Source of the DNA: JAZRPG01 sp045649105
Lineage (GTDB): Bacteria > Bacillota > Clostridia > Oscillospirales > JAAYXM01
DNA: 64,000 bases
Direction: 5' to 3'
Assembly: GCA_045649105.1 (NCBI GenBank)
Contig: JAZRPG010000017.1
Coordinates: forward strand, 45,767 to 109,766
A model generated the notes under the pieces. That model saw nothing but the letters and a program-made list of their open reading frames with translations, was not told where the DNA came from and did no database searches. Positions 50,612 to 59,402 of this stretch are shown here, one piece after another. The position numbers and the translations under genes are program-made. How positions within the stretch are numbered: position 1 is the stretch's first letter; each line of letters begins with the position of its first letter.

Positions 50612-51394
50612 TCAAACTGCCACCTGCTGCTTAAGCTCAAGATTCAGCTTGTCGGCAATCATCGCGATAAATTCGGAGTTTGTGGGCTTTCCTTTTGTGT
50701 TTGATACGGTGTATCCGAAGAATTTGTTGAGCGTGTCGATGTCGCCGCGGTTCCAGGCAGTTTCTATCGCGTGGCGGATTGCGCGCTCAACTCTTGATGA
50801 GGTAGTGCCGAACTTCTTTGCTACAGACGGATACAGCACCTTTGTTATGGAATTTATAACATCAATGTTATTGACGGCAAGGATAATGGATTCGCGCAGG
50901 TACTGATACCCTTTTATGTGAGCAGGAACGCCGATTTCGTGAATTATTGAGGTTACCATAAGCTCAATGCTTTCCTGAGAAGCGGCGGGAAGGTCGGCGC
51001 GGCGGTTGACCACCGTCTCCCCTGCGAACATGCGCAGACGGTCAATGAGGGTGGAAATCTTAAACGGCTTGACCATAAAATATGTAATTCCGAGCTCTGC
51101 CGCCTCAAGAGTGAGCTGTTCGGTTGCAAACGGAGAGAGCATGAAAACCATCGGGCGCTTTTTCTGCGGAACGGCGCTGATTGCCTCGACGACACCGAGC
51201 CCGTCAACCTGAGGAAGAACGCTGCTGACAATAAGAACATCAGGTGCAAGCGCCGTCGTCTTTTCTATGGCATCATTCCCGTCTGATGTCTTGAATAATA
51301 CATCAAAATCGCTCTCGCAGCCGATAGTATCCGATAAAAGGTCTCTGAATTCGGGGTTGTCATCCGCTATTATTACTGTTATTTTCTTTCTCAT
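50612..51394 (-). CDS. spo0A: Sporulation master regulator Spo0A, phosphoacceptor Asp replaced by Ser
   Basis: A 260-residue Spo0A homologue. The C-terminal DNA-binding domain is almost intact (TSIIHEIGVPAHIKGYQYLRE, SSRVERAIRHAIETAW, KPTNSEFIAMIADKL). The receiver has its acidic pair (IIADDN, residues 11-12) and Lys (YFMVKPF), but the phosphorylation site reads PDVLIVSSVLPQVDG where Bacillus has PDVLVLDIIMPHLDG. Asp56 is thus Ser57, and Thr84 is Ser. The Ser57 codon AGC (51224-51226) is two changes from an Asp codon, so a single read error is unlikely. GGAGG precedes the ATG. A TGTCGAA box upstream fits autoregulation. If this is the only Spo0A, control must be unlike the usual phosphorelay. 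Confidence 0.93.
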   Translation of the reverse strand: MRKKITVIIADDNPEFRDLLSDTIGCESDFDVLFKTSDGNDAIEKTTALAPDVLIVSSVLPQVDGLGVVEAISAVPQKKRPMVFMLSPFATEQLTLEAAELGITYFMVKPFKISTLIDRLRMFAGETVVNRRADLPAASQESIELMVTSIIHEIGVPAHIKGYQYLRESIILAVNNIDVINSITKVLYPSVAKKFGTTSSRVERAIRHAIETAWNRGDIDTLNKFFGYTVSNTKGKPTNSEFIAMIADKLNLELKQQVAV

Positions 51395-51486
51395 CTTTTT
51401 CCTCCGGCATTTTTTCTTGTTAAGTATAATTTACCATATTTTAACAAAAATTGCAACAGCAAAATGGAAAAAAATGTAAAAAACAT

Positions 51487-51493
51487 TTCGACA
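51487..51493 (-). promoter_or_regulatory. 0A box upstream of spo0A
   Basis: TGTCGAA on the minus strand, a perfect Spo0A box core, 93 bases before the spo0A start and in the shared gap with the divergent glycyl radical enzyme gene. Either gene could be the target. Confidence 0.5.
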
Positions 51494-51673
51494 CGGCTCG
51501 ACCTGTTTTTTTCAGGATTCCGATACGGTTGCAAAATTAATGCAAATATTTTCACATAAAATCAGCGCAAAGCCTGAATGTTCGAAATTCTCTGTTTTGA
51601 AAAGTACAAAAAACCCTTTTTGCATATCGCTTTTTGCTGAGAATTTTATATACTAAGGGCGAGGTGATTGAAA

Positions 51674-53905
51674 ATGTATCTTATAAAAGACGCAGATTAT
51701 GAATTTATTTCCAATAAGTACCACGATACGAAAAAGCCGTTTGACCCCTTTGAATGGCAGGTTCGTCATGACGAAATTTTCGAGGAAAGTACCGGCATGG
51801 ACGCCGAAGAAATTTTAAAAGGTATTTATGCAAACGACGAGCAGTATAAAAACCGCTCTCATACAATCCGAAAGGCAAGGGCAATGGAATATGTTCTGGA
51901 CAACACGAGAATCCTGTGCGACTCCAGAGATATTTTCCCTGCAATTAACTGCGTAGACACTCCTCTTTACAAAACTCTCATCTGCGATTGGGAGGATGAA
52001 GTTTTTGATAAAGTCGTCCCCGGTGCAAGAGAGGAATGGCATTTCCACAGCAGCAGAGGAATAGCAAAGGGTTCGCTTGACTTCGGCCACAGCGTGCCCG
52101 CGTGGGACTATCTTTTTGAGAACGGATTTTCCGGAGTATTAAAAAAAGCAAATGATGCAAAGAAAGCTCATGAGAGCAAAAAAGAGTTAAACCAAGAAGA
52201 AAAAGACTTCTTTGAAGGCATACAAATAACATATGATGCAATCATAAGATTCGTAGGAAGACTTGCAGCTCTTGCAGAAAAGTCCGAGGGCTGTGAAGAT
52301 ATGGCAAAAGCTCTCAGAAGCCTCGAGAAAGGAAAGCCGACCACTTTCTATGAAGCGCTGATGTTTGAGTACTTATACTTCATGATAAGCGAGCATGTTG
52401 ACTTAATTTCGGCAAGAACCTGCGGTAATTTTGACAGACTTTTCTATCCGTTCTATAAAAAGGATTTGGCAAACGGCGTCAGCGAGGAAACATTAAGAAC
52501 GCAGCTTGCGTATTTCTTCCTCCAGTTTGTAGCGCTCGGAAACTACTGGGGTCAGCCCGTTTATCTCGGCGGAACAGACATAAACGGAAATACGAACATA
52601 AACCCCTTGTCATATGTCTTCTTAGATGTCTATGACAAGATGAATATCTACAATCCGAAAATTCAAATCAAATATTCGCGCAAAATTCCGAAGGACTTTA
52701 CTTTGAAGGTTCTCGATATGATTCGCCGCGGACATAACAGTATTGTTATCGTGTCCGAGGAGCATATTCGCAAAATGCTCGTGTATAACGGATTTGACGA
52801 GAATGAGGTTGTGACAACGGATATCAAAGGCTGTTATGAAGCGATGGTACGCTGCGGAATGGACACGGAGGACCAGCAGTTAAACCTCTTAAAGCCGCTT
52901 GAATATGTTCTGCACGGCGGCCGTGACGGCTTGACGGGAGAGCTTATCGGATTAGAAGAGCCCGTCGCGTTTGATACGTTTGAAGAGCTCTTTGATGCGT
53001 ATAAGAGGCAGCTTAAAAATACTATAGACAGATTCATGAAGCTTATAAATTCTCTGGAAGGTTATCTTGCGTATATCAATCCGGAAACTCTCCTGTCAGC
53101 GACGTTTCCGTCCTGCCTTGAAAAGATAAGGGACGCAAACCTCGACGGAGGCCGAAGCAACAATACGTATATGTGCCTCGGCGCGATTGCAAGCACGGCA
53201 GACTCCCTCATGGCTCTTAAAAAGTTCGTATATGACGAAAAGGTTATTACGCTTGAGGAGTTCATAAAAGCACTCGATAATAATTTTGTAGGCTATGAGG
53301 TGCTTCATAAAAAGATTCTTAATGACAAGGATAAGTACGGCAATAACATAGACGCGCCCGACAACATCGCAAAAGAGCTTGTTTCGTTTGCGTGTGACTG
53401 CATAGAGCATAAGCCGAACTCTCCCGTAAGAGGCGGGCATTGGTCCTGCGGAACGCATATTGCGCGCGGTGTATATAATCTCGGAAAGTACACCATGGCA
53501 TCCCCGAACGGAAGACTCTCGGGCGAGGAGCTCTCAAAGAACATGAGCTCAACGCTCGGCGCAAATCACAAGGGACTTACAGCTGCAATGATGACAATTT
53601 TGAAGTTTGATATGATGCGCATACAGTTAGATGCTCTTATTGATGCCGCAATTTCTCCGTCTGCCGCAAAGGGAGACGAGGGTCTTGAGGCGATGTACGC
53701 TCTTGTTAATACATTCCTTGATTTAGGCGGTCATGCGGTTCATATAAACATGACAGACGCGGAAACCTTGCGCAAAGCTCAGAAGGACCCTGAGCACTAT
53801 AAGGACATTCAGGTTCGTGTTTCAGGCTGGAATGTACTTTTCAATAATGTTAATAAGGAAGAGCAGGACGGCTTTATCCGTCAGGCAGAGATAGCAGGGT
53901 TATAA
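51674..53905 (+). CDS. Glycyl radical enzyme of uncertain substrate
   Basis: A 743-residue glycyl radical enzyme (pyruvate formate-lyase superfamily), oxygen-sensitive and activated by an AdoMet radical protein. The thiyl-radical Cys is in DIKGCYEAM (Cys387), with the Glu typical of dehydratase and lyase types rather than the CC pair of PFL. Near the C-terminus VRVSGWNVLF puts the radical on Gly718; most families have Gly-Tyr here, so Trp719 marks a separate clade. SPNGRLSGEELSKNM replaces the more usual DGRxxGEPLADG. Start ATG 51674 after GAGGTG. First of four genes; its activase is the last. Confidence 0.9.
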   Translation: MYLIKDADYEFISNKYHDTKKPFDPFEWQVRHDEIFEESTGMDAEEILKGIYANDEQYKNRSHTIRKARAMEYVLDNTRILCDSRDIFPAINCVDTPLYKTLICDWEDEVFDKVVPGAREEWHFHSSRGIAKGSLDFGHSVPAWDYLFENGFSGVLKKANDAKKAHESKKELNQEEKDFFEGIQITYDAIIRFVGRLAALAEKSEGCEDMAKALRSLEKGKPTTFYEALMFEYLYFMISEHVDLISARTCGNFDRLFYPFYKKDLANGVSEETLRTQLAYFFLQFVALGNYWGQPVYLGGTDINGNTNINPLSYVFLDVYDKMNIYNPKIQIKYSRKIPKDFTLKVLDMIRRGHNSIVIVSEEHIRKMLVYNGFDENEVVTTDIKGCYEAMVRCGMDTEDQQLNLLKPLEYVLHGGRDGLTGELIGLEEPVAFDTFEELFDAYKRQLKNTIDRFMKLINSLEGYLAYINPETLLSATFPSCLEKIRDANLDGGRSNNTYMCLGAIASTADSLMALKKFVYDEKVITLEEFIKALDNNFVGYEVLHKKILNDKDKYGNNIDAPDNIAKELVSFACDCIEHKPNSPVRGGHWSCGTHIARGVYNLGKYTMASPNGRLSGEELSKNMSSTLGANHKGLTAAMMTILKFDMMRIQLDALIDAAISPSAAKGDEGLEAMYALVNTFLDLGGHAVHINMTDAETLRKAQKDPEHYKDIQVRVSGWNVLFNNVNKEEQDGFIRQAEIAGL

Positions 53906-53951
53906 TTTTTGCGGTAAATTTCAAAAAACAGAAGAAAAGAGGCTAAATATT

Positions 53952-54566
53952 ATGAAAAATGTTTTTTTAATCGGAGATTCAATTACCATGCAGTATGCTG
54001 ACAGGGTCGGCGAGCTTCTTGGCGATTCGGTAAAAATATGGCGTACATTTTCGGATATGAGTAATTATGAAAATGAAAACGGACGCTGGACGGGATATAC
54101 TCTCAACAATCTCGCAAGGCATATGTGGCTTGCTGACCTTCCCGAGAAGTTTGACGCAATACATTGGAATAACGGTATATGGGATACTGTTATCAGGCAT
54201 CCTGAGGACGGTTGCTTTACCTCTCCCGAAGAATACGCAAGAAACCTCAGAAGGATTGCAAGAGAGCTTAAGAAGCTGTCAGATAAAGTCATTTTTGCAA
54301 CGACTATTCCGCCGAGAGCAGACGGATTTATCGACAAGGCAAACGGCTTTGATTTTGTTGACAGGCGCCATGAGGACACAATAAAGTACAATCAGATTGC
54401 AAGAGATGTCCTGCCTGAATACGGCGTTATAATTGAGGACTTGTACGGCCTCGTACTGCCGAACCGCGAAGCATATGTAAACGCTGCAGACAATACGCAC
54501 CTTACCGATGAGGGAATGGAGGCCTGCGCAAAGCTTGTGTCCTGCTCGATTTCAGAAGTCCTTTAA
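53952..54566 (+). CDS. SGNH/GDSL-family hydrolase
   Basis: A 204-residue cytoplasmic esterase-like protein without a signal peptide. Block I is FLIGDSIT with nucleophile Ser10; block III is HWNNGIWD; the catalytic Asp-His pair is in ADNTHLTDEG (Asp180, His183). It could remove acyl groups from a small molecule or sugar. It lies 46 bases after the glycyl radical enzyme gene and before the regulator, so it probably prepares or processes that enzyme's substrate or product. Confidence 0.87.
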   Translation: MKNVFLIGDSITMQYADRVGELLGDSVKIWRTFSDMSNYENENGRWTGYTLNNLARHMWLADLPEKFDAIHWNNGIWDTVIRHPEDGCFTSPEEYARNLRRIARELKKLSDKVIFATTIPPRADGFIDKANGFDFVDRRHEDTIKYNQIARDVLPEYGVIIEDLYGLVLPNREAYVNAADNTHLTDEGMEACAKLVSCSISEVL

Positions 54567-54595
54567 GAATCAATACAAAAAGGGTTGAATGATTT

Positions 54596-55393
54596 ATGTC
54601 TGTATTTGACAATGAAGCCGTTTGTATTTCCGAAATCAAAATATGCTGCAAGGTAAGCAATGAAAAGGGTGTAACAATTCATAAAAACAGGCCGTACCAC
54701 GGATTGGTTCTGTATTTGCACGGGTCGTCTTCGTTCTGCTTTGATGACGGAGAGGACTATGCGGTGAGTGCAGGGCAAATCATTTATCTGCCTAAATATT
54801 CAAATTACACATCGCTCGATTCTGACGATGCTGTATGTATAGCGGTTAATTTTGATTTTATTTCAGAGGAAAAAACATACGATTCTGTTTTGCTCAATGT
54901 CAAATACGGAGAAAAGTATTTTTCGAAATTTGAAAAAATACTGAATGTCTGGGAAGAGAAGGCGTGCGGATATCAGAACTGCTGTCTGTCAATTCTGTAT
55001 GACATTATCTTTAATATGCAGCAGGATACAAAAAGGGACTATGTTTCATCACTCCAGAAACAGATGGTCGAAAAGGCACAGCAATATATCAACGCGAATA
55101 TTAAAGATGAAACCATGTCAGTTGCGCGGGTAGCACAGGAGATACGCATAACTCCCGAATATTTAAGAAAGCTCTTCAAAGCTTTTATAAATGTATCGCC
55201 CGTGGAATATATCCGTATTAAAAAAATGGAGCTTGCAAAAACATTCCTGGAATCAGGGGAGATAAAGCTGAGCCATATCCCGTACGAATGCGGTTTTACG
55301 GATTATACCTACTTTTCAAAAATCTTTAAAAAGCATTTTGGAATATCCCCCAAGGCATATCTGATGCAAATGCAGCGCGAAAGGGAGAAGTAA
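54596..55393 (+). CDS. AraC-family regulator of the glycyl radical enzyme operon
   Basis: A 265-residue regulator: N-terminal cupin-like sensor (HKNRPYHGLVLYLHGSSSF, AGQIIYLPKYSNYTS) and C-terminal double HTH (MSVARVAQEIRITPEYLRKLFK; GFTDYTYFSKIFKKHFGISPKAYL). Inside the operon, between hydrolase and activase, its stop codon overlapping the activase ATG (TAATG). It should activate the operon on binding a small ligand, probably the substrate. Confidence 0.9.
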   Translation: MSVFDNEAVCISEIKICCKVSNEKGVTIHKNRPYHGLVLYLHGSSSFCFDDGEDYAVSAGQIIYLPKYSNYTSLDSDDAVCIAVNFDFISEEKTYDSVLLNVKYGEKYFSKFEKILNVWEEKACGYQNCCLSILYDIIFNMQQDTKRDYVSSLQKQMVEKAQQYINANIKDETMSVARVAQEIRITPEYLRKLFKAFINVSPVEYIRIKKMELAKTFLESGEIKLSHIPYECGFTDYTYFSKIFKKHFGISPKAYLMQMQREREK

Positions 55394-56274
55394 TGGAAGG
55401 GTTTATTTTTGATATAAAAAAATTTGCCATACATGACGGCGACGGCATAAGAACGACTGTTTTTTTAAAGGGATGCCCCTTAAAGTGTGTCTGGTGCCAT
55501 AATCCTGAGGGGATATCAGGCAAGGCAAGCCTCGCTTTTTATTCGCATAAATGCGTGAATTGCGGAGCCTGTGTGCAGGTTTGCCCATGTCACAGCTTTA
55601 AAGACGGAATACATACCTTTGACAGCTCTTCGTGCATTGCCTGCGGAAAGTGCGTCGATGTGTGCGCGGCGCAGGCACTGATGATATACGGAAAAACAAT
55701 AAGCGTTGATGAACTGATGCCGCATTTGCTGGAGGATAAGGCGTTTTATGACAATTCAAACGGCGGGGTAACATTATCCGGCGGCGAATGTCTTCTTCAG
55801 CCGGAATTCTGTGCGGAAGTTTTAAAGGAATGCAAGAAGAACGGAATCCATACCGCTGTTGATACCTCGGGCTGCGTCCCGTGGAAAAGCATTGAACGCG
55901 TCATGGACTATACGGACATATTTTTATATGATGTCAAAGCGATTGATGAGGATGTTCACATTAAATGTACGGGTGTTTCCAATAAAATCATACTTGAAAA
56001 TCTTAAAAAGCTTGATGCAGAGGGGAAAAAGACAGAAATAAGGATTCCCTATGTTCCGGATTTTAATGATAATCAGGTTGAAAAGATAGCGTCTTTTATC
56101 AGCGGGCTTAAGAATGTGACAAAGGTTCGCGTCCTGCCGTACCATGACCTTGCGCGGTCAAAATATAATTCACTGTGCATGGAAGATACCATGCCGCACG
56201 GGGTGCCTGATGATGCGGCAATAGAAGCGGCACAGGCCGTATTTAAAGAAAAAGGCATCATCTGTGCCGGATAA
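55393..56274 (+). CDS. Glycyl radical enzyme activase (radical SAM)
   Basis: A 293-residue AdoMet radical enzyme that installs the glycyl radical. The CxxxCxxC motif is GCPLKCVWC (Cys28, 32, 35). Two extra 4Fe-4S ferredoxin-type clusters follow (KCVNCGACVQVCP and CIACGKCVDVCA), as in activases of dehydratase-type enzymes such as HPAD, CutD or GD activases. SGGECLLQPEF and DTSGCVPW are family motifs. The gene overlaps the regulator by one base and ends 17 bases before a strong terminator. Confidence 0.93.
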   Translation: MEGFIFDIKKFAIHDGDGIRTTVFLKGCPLKCVWCHNPEGISGKASLAFYSHKCVNCGACVQVCPCHSFKDGIHTFDSSSCIACGKCVDVCAAQALMIYGKTISVDELMPHLLEDKAFYDNSNGGVTLSGGECLLQPEFCAEVLKECKKNGIHTAVDTSGCVPWKSIERVMDYTDIFLYDVKAIDEDVHIKCTGVSNKIILENLKKLDAEGKKTEIRIPYVPDFNDNQVEKIASFISGLKNVTKVRVLPYHDLARSKYNSLCMEDTMPHGVPDDAAIEAAQAVFKEKGIICAG

Positions 56275-56290
56275 TTAATAAAAATTGAAA

Positions 56291-56327
56291 AATGCCCGCC
56301 CGTGTTTAAACGGGCGGGCATTTTTTT
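56291..56327. terminator. Terminator between the operon and spoIVB (bidirectional)
   Basis: AATGCCCGCCCGTG TTTAAACGGGCGGGCATT, 12-bp GC-rich stem, then seven T on the plus strand and T-rich bases on the minus strand. Confidence 0.93.
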
Positions 56328-56331
56328 GTTG

Positions 56332-57324
56332 CTATCCTGCCGCCTCTAACATATTTTCTATAAAAATCCCGTAGCCCTTTGTCGGGTCGTTGACGAGAAC
56401 ATGAGTTACGGCACCGATGATTTTCCCGTTCTGCAGTATCGGCGACCCGCTCATTCCGCGCACGATTCCGCCTGTTTTCTCAAGAAGGCGCTTATCCGTT
56501 GCGCGTATCAGCATGTTTTTCACATCAGAATTGTCGTGATACAGGTTCACTATCTCGATTTCGTATTCTTCCACAGTGTCGCCGTCAAGGTTTGCAAGAA
56601 TCGTTGCCTTTCCCTTCTTTATCTCTTTTGCGGATGCTACAGGGAGTTTTTTTGCATTTTTAAGGCAATTGCTTTTTGAAATTTTGCCGAATATTCCGCA
56701 GTCGCTGTTTTTCGTTATATTTGCGTAGTCCTCGGTGAGGTTGTATTCGCCCATAAGCTCACCCGGCTCACCTGCCTCACCGCGCTTTATGCCGATAACT
56801 TTTGATTCCATCAGCGAGCCTTTTTCAACAGGGACAAGGACGTTTGTGCCGGAGTCGCATATGCCGTGTCCGAGCGCTCCGTACTTTCCTGTGTCCGGGT
56901 CATAATAGGTCAATGTTCCGATGCCGGCAATGCTGTCGCGTATCCATATTCCGAGACAGTATCGGCCGTCTTTGTTTTTTACCGGCGTAATTGATGCGTT
57001 TCTTTCTTCTCCGTCACGCAGATACACAAGGTTAAGAGACTTTCCTTCCGATGCTTCTACCTTTTTCTTGAGCGAGTCGTTTGAATAAATTTTTTCTCCG
57101 TCAATGCTTTTTATAATGTCGCCGTTTGCAATGCCCGCGTTTTTGCACGGATTATTCTCTAAATCCTCAGAGAGTCCGACGACGATTGCACCCTCTGCAT
57201 GAAGTTTGATTCCCGTGGTGTTACCGAGGGCAAGAAGCTCGCTTGCGGCACCTGCATAAACCGTAAGAGAAAAACAGATAATCAATATGACAAAAAAACA
57301 TTTTGAAAATTTTTGTTTTGGCAT
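56332..57324 (-). CDS. spoIVB: SpoIVB serine peptidase (S55)
   Basis: Forespore-secreted protease that signals sigma-K activation in the mother cell. The 330 residues comprise an N-terminal signal/anchor (CFFVILIICFSLTVYAGAA), a PDZ domain (about 40-110, NAGIANGDIIKSIDG) and the S55 peptidase with His153 in YGALGHGICD and the Ser loop RGMSGSPIL (292-294). Bacillus SpoIVB is about 425 residues; the linker before the PDZ is shorter here. AGGAGG precedes the ATG. Minus-strand CATATTA at 57357-57363 resembles a sigma-F/G -10, but no good -35 is seen. Normally followed by spo0A; here a divergent operon separates them. Confidence 0.94.
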   Translation of the reverse strand: MPKQKFSKCFFVILIICFSLTVYAGAASELLALGNTTGIKLHAEGAIVVGLSEDLENNPCKNAGIANGDIIKSIDGEKIYSNDSLKKKVEASEGKSLNLVYLRDGEERNASITPVKNKDGRYCLGIWIRDSIAGIGTLTYYDPDTGKYGALGHGICDSGTNVLVPVEKGSLMESKVIGIKRGEAGEPGELMGEYNLTEDYANITKNSDCGIFGKISKSNCLKNAKKLPVASAKEIKKGKATILANLDGDTVEEYEIEIVNLYHDNSDVKNMLIRATDKRLLEKTGGIVRGMSGSPILQNGKIIGAVTHVLVNDPTKGYGIFIENMLEAAG

Positions 57325-57422
57325 TTAATTCCTCCTTTCTTTTAAACTACATAGTTTAATATGCCCGACAGAAAATCGGATATTTTTCCGCAAAATGCAA
57401 TAAAAAGTCAGTTTTCCTTGCC

Positions 57423-57454
57423 AAAAAAAAGCGATGCGCAAAACTCGCGCATCG
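57423..57454 (-). terminator. Terminator of argS
   Basis: CGATGCGC/GCGCATCG stem with 7-base loop, then eight T on the minus strand. About 80 bases beyond the argS stop. Confidence 0.8.
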
Positions 57455-57533
57455 GCAAAAAAAGACTTATAAATTTTTCTTTTATAAATTTTTTTTGATA
57501 ACAAAGAATAGTAAAGAAATGTTTTTTAATGTA

Positions 57534-59327
57534 TTACATCTTCGGCGGCACATCTGTCGCAAGGAGATTCAGAAGAAGAACAAGCATATCGCGGACAAGT
57601 GTCATAAGAGAGAGCCACGAGCTGCGCTGTGCTTCGTCCTCATTTGCGAGAATTTTGTTTTCAAAATAAAAACGGTTAAACAGCCCCGCAATGTCAAACA
57701 TAACCTCGCAGATTGCGCTCGGCGCCTTTTCGTCAAATGCGCGCAGAAGCACATCGCCTGCGGAAAAGAGCTTTATTGCGAGCGCGCGCTCCGTATCGCT
57801 TGTCGGCGGGAGAATTTCGCCGGGCGTCATCGCTGATTCCGCCGCGCGTGAGAGAAGCGAGGAAATACGCACGACTGTATACTGAAGATACGGCCCCGTC
57901 TTCCCTTCTGATGAGAGGAAGCGCTCAAGGTCAAATATATAGTCCTTTGTGCGGTGGTTGATAAGGTCTCCGAATTTGAGCGCCGCGATTCCGACTGTTT
58001 CGGCAATTTCCGCGCGCTCTTTATCCGTAAGCTCCTTTGTCGTCTCAGATGCGTCGATTTTTTCGCGCGCCGCATTTTCCGCCATGTTAATAAGTGTTGA
58101 GAGACTCATAACGCCGCCCTCGCGCGTTTTATACGGCTTTCCGTCTTTGCCGTTCATCGTGCCGAAGCCGACATGGTAGAGCGCAGTGCTCTCGGGAACT
58201 ATCCCTGCGCGCCGTGCAAGGCGGAAAATTTGCTTGAAATGCATTGACTGGCGGCTGTCCACAACATACCACATCTCGTCCGGGTCAAAGTCGCGCATTC
58301 TCTGAACAAGCGTTGCAAGGTCAGTTGTCGCATAGAGCTGTGAGCCGTCGCTCTTGCTTATGATGACAGGCGGCATGGGCTCGTCATCGTCCGGAAGGGC
58401 GACATCGGCAATAAGCGCGCCGTCGCTTAAATAAGTGAGTCCCTTGTCTGCAAGAAGCTTCAGAAGCCCGTCTACATATGGCGCGGCATCGCTCTCACCG
58501 AGCCATACGTCAAAATCGACGCCGAGGCGTGCGTAGCTCTTTTTAAGGTCGGAAACAGAAATTTCAAGGAAGCGCTTCCAGAGCGCGACATATCCGCGGC
58601 GCCCGTTCTGCAGGTCAAATGTTGCGCGCTGGGCGCGGGCGCGGAATTCCTCGTCCTCCTTCGAGCGTATGCTCGCCTGCGGATAAAGTGCGCTTAAGTC
58701 ATCAAGCGTAACGGGCGCCTCTTTCGGGTACTCGCCCTCAAAATTTTCGTCAAAATACGGAAGCTCGGGCGCGTTTCTCTCAAGCTCCGAGATTATAAGC
58801 CCCATCTGAAGGCCCCAGTCTCCGAGGTGAATATCACCGACGACATCATGCCCTAAAAACTTTGCAAGCCTCTTGAGCGACTCGCCGATTATCGCCGTGC
58901 GGAGATGTCCGACATGCAATGGCTTTGCGACATTCGGCCCGCCGTAATCGATTAATATTTTGCGTTTGTTTTGTGCAAGCGGGAGGCAAAGGCGTGAAGA
59001 AGCCAGCATCTCGCCCTCTGCGCGCGCGATAAACTCGTCCGTAAGAGTCATGTTTATAAATCCGGGCGGCGCGGCATCAACGCTTTTGAAAATTTCGTTT
59101 TTTGAAAGGAGTGCGACAACATCCGATGCTATCATCATCGGGCTTTTTCTGTGAATTTTTGCGCCGGTAAGTGCGCCGTTGCACTGGAACTGGCAGAGGT
59201 CGGCGCGGTCGGAAAATGTAACCGTGCCGAGCTTTGCGTCATAGCCGCACTCGGAAAATGCGGCAGAAACAATATCTGAAAGCGCAAGCCTGAGCGTCTT
59301 GCCGGGTAAAAAAATCGATGCAGACAT
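57534..59327 (-). CDS. argS: Arginyl-tRNA synthetase
   Basis: Charges tRNA-Arg, class I, 597 residues. An N-terminal Add-1 domain (1-110) is followed by the HIGH-type motif PLHVGHLRTAIIGE, then KMSKS-region variation near EGGVMSLSTL and a DALR anticodon-binding domain. GGAGG precedes the ATG. A tRNA-Arg(CCT) lies in the same window. No T-box was found. Confidence 0.95.
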   Translation of the reverse strand: MSASIFLPGKTLRLALSDIVSAAFSECGYDAKLGTVTFSDRADLCQFQCNGALTGAKIHRKSPMMIASDVVALLSKNEIFKSVDAAPPGFINMTLTDEFIARAEGEMLASSRLCLPLAQNKRKILIDYGGPNVAKPLHVGHLRTAIIGESLKRLAKFLGHDVVGDIHLGDWGLQMGLIISELERNAPELPYFDENFEGEYPKEAPVTLDDLSALYPQASIRSKEDEEFRARAQRATFDLQNGRRGYVALWKRFLEISVSDLKKSYARLGVDFDVWLGESDAAPYVDGLLKLLADKGLTYLSDGALIADVALPDDDEPMPPVIISKSDGSQLYATTDLATLVQRMRDFDPDEMWYVVDSRQSMHFKQIFRLARRAGIVPESTALYHVGFGTMNGKDGKPYKTREGGVMSLSTLINMAENAAREKIDASETTKELTDKERAEIAETVGIAALKFGDLINHRTKDYIFDLERFLSSEGKTGPYLQYTVVRISSLLSRAAESAMTPGEILPPTSDTERALAIKLFSAGDVLLRAFDEKAPSAICEVMFDIAGLFNRFYFENKILANEDEAQRSSWLSLMTLVRDMLVLLLNLLATDVPPKM

Positions 59328-59402
59328 TTTAAAATATACCTCCGATGTTAATGGAGCATTTTTGCGAAGTTTTGCTCATCTTAACCAAATTATGTTTTCC
59401 GA

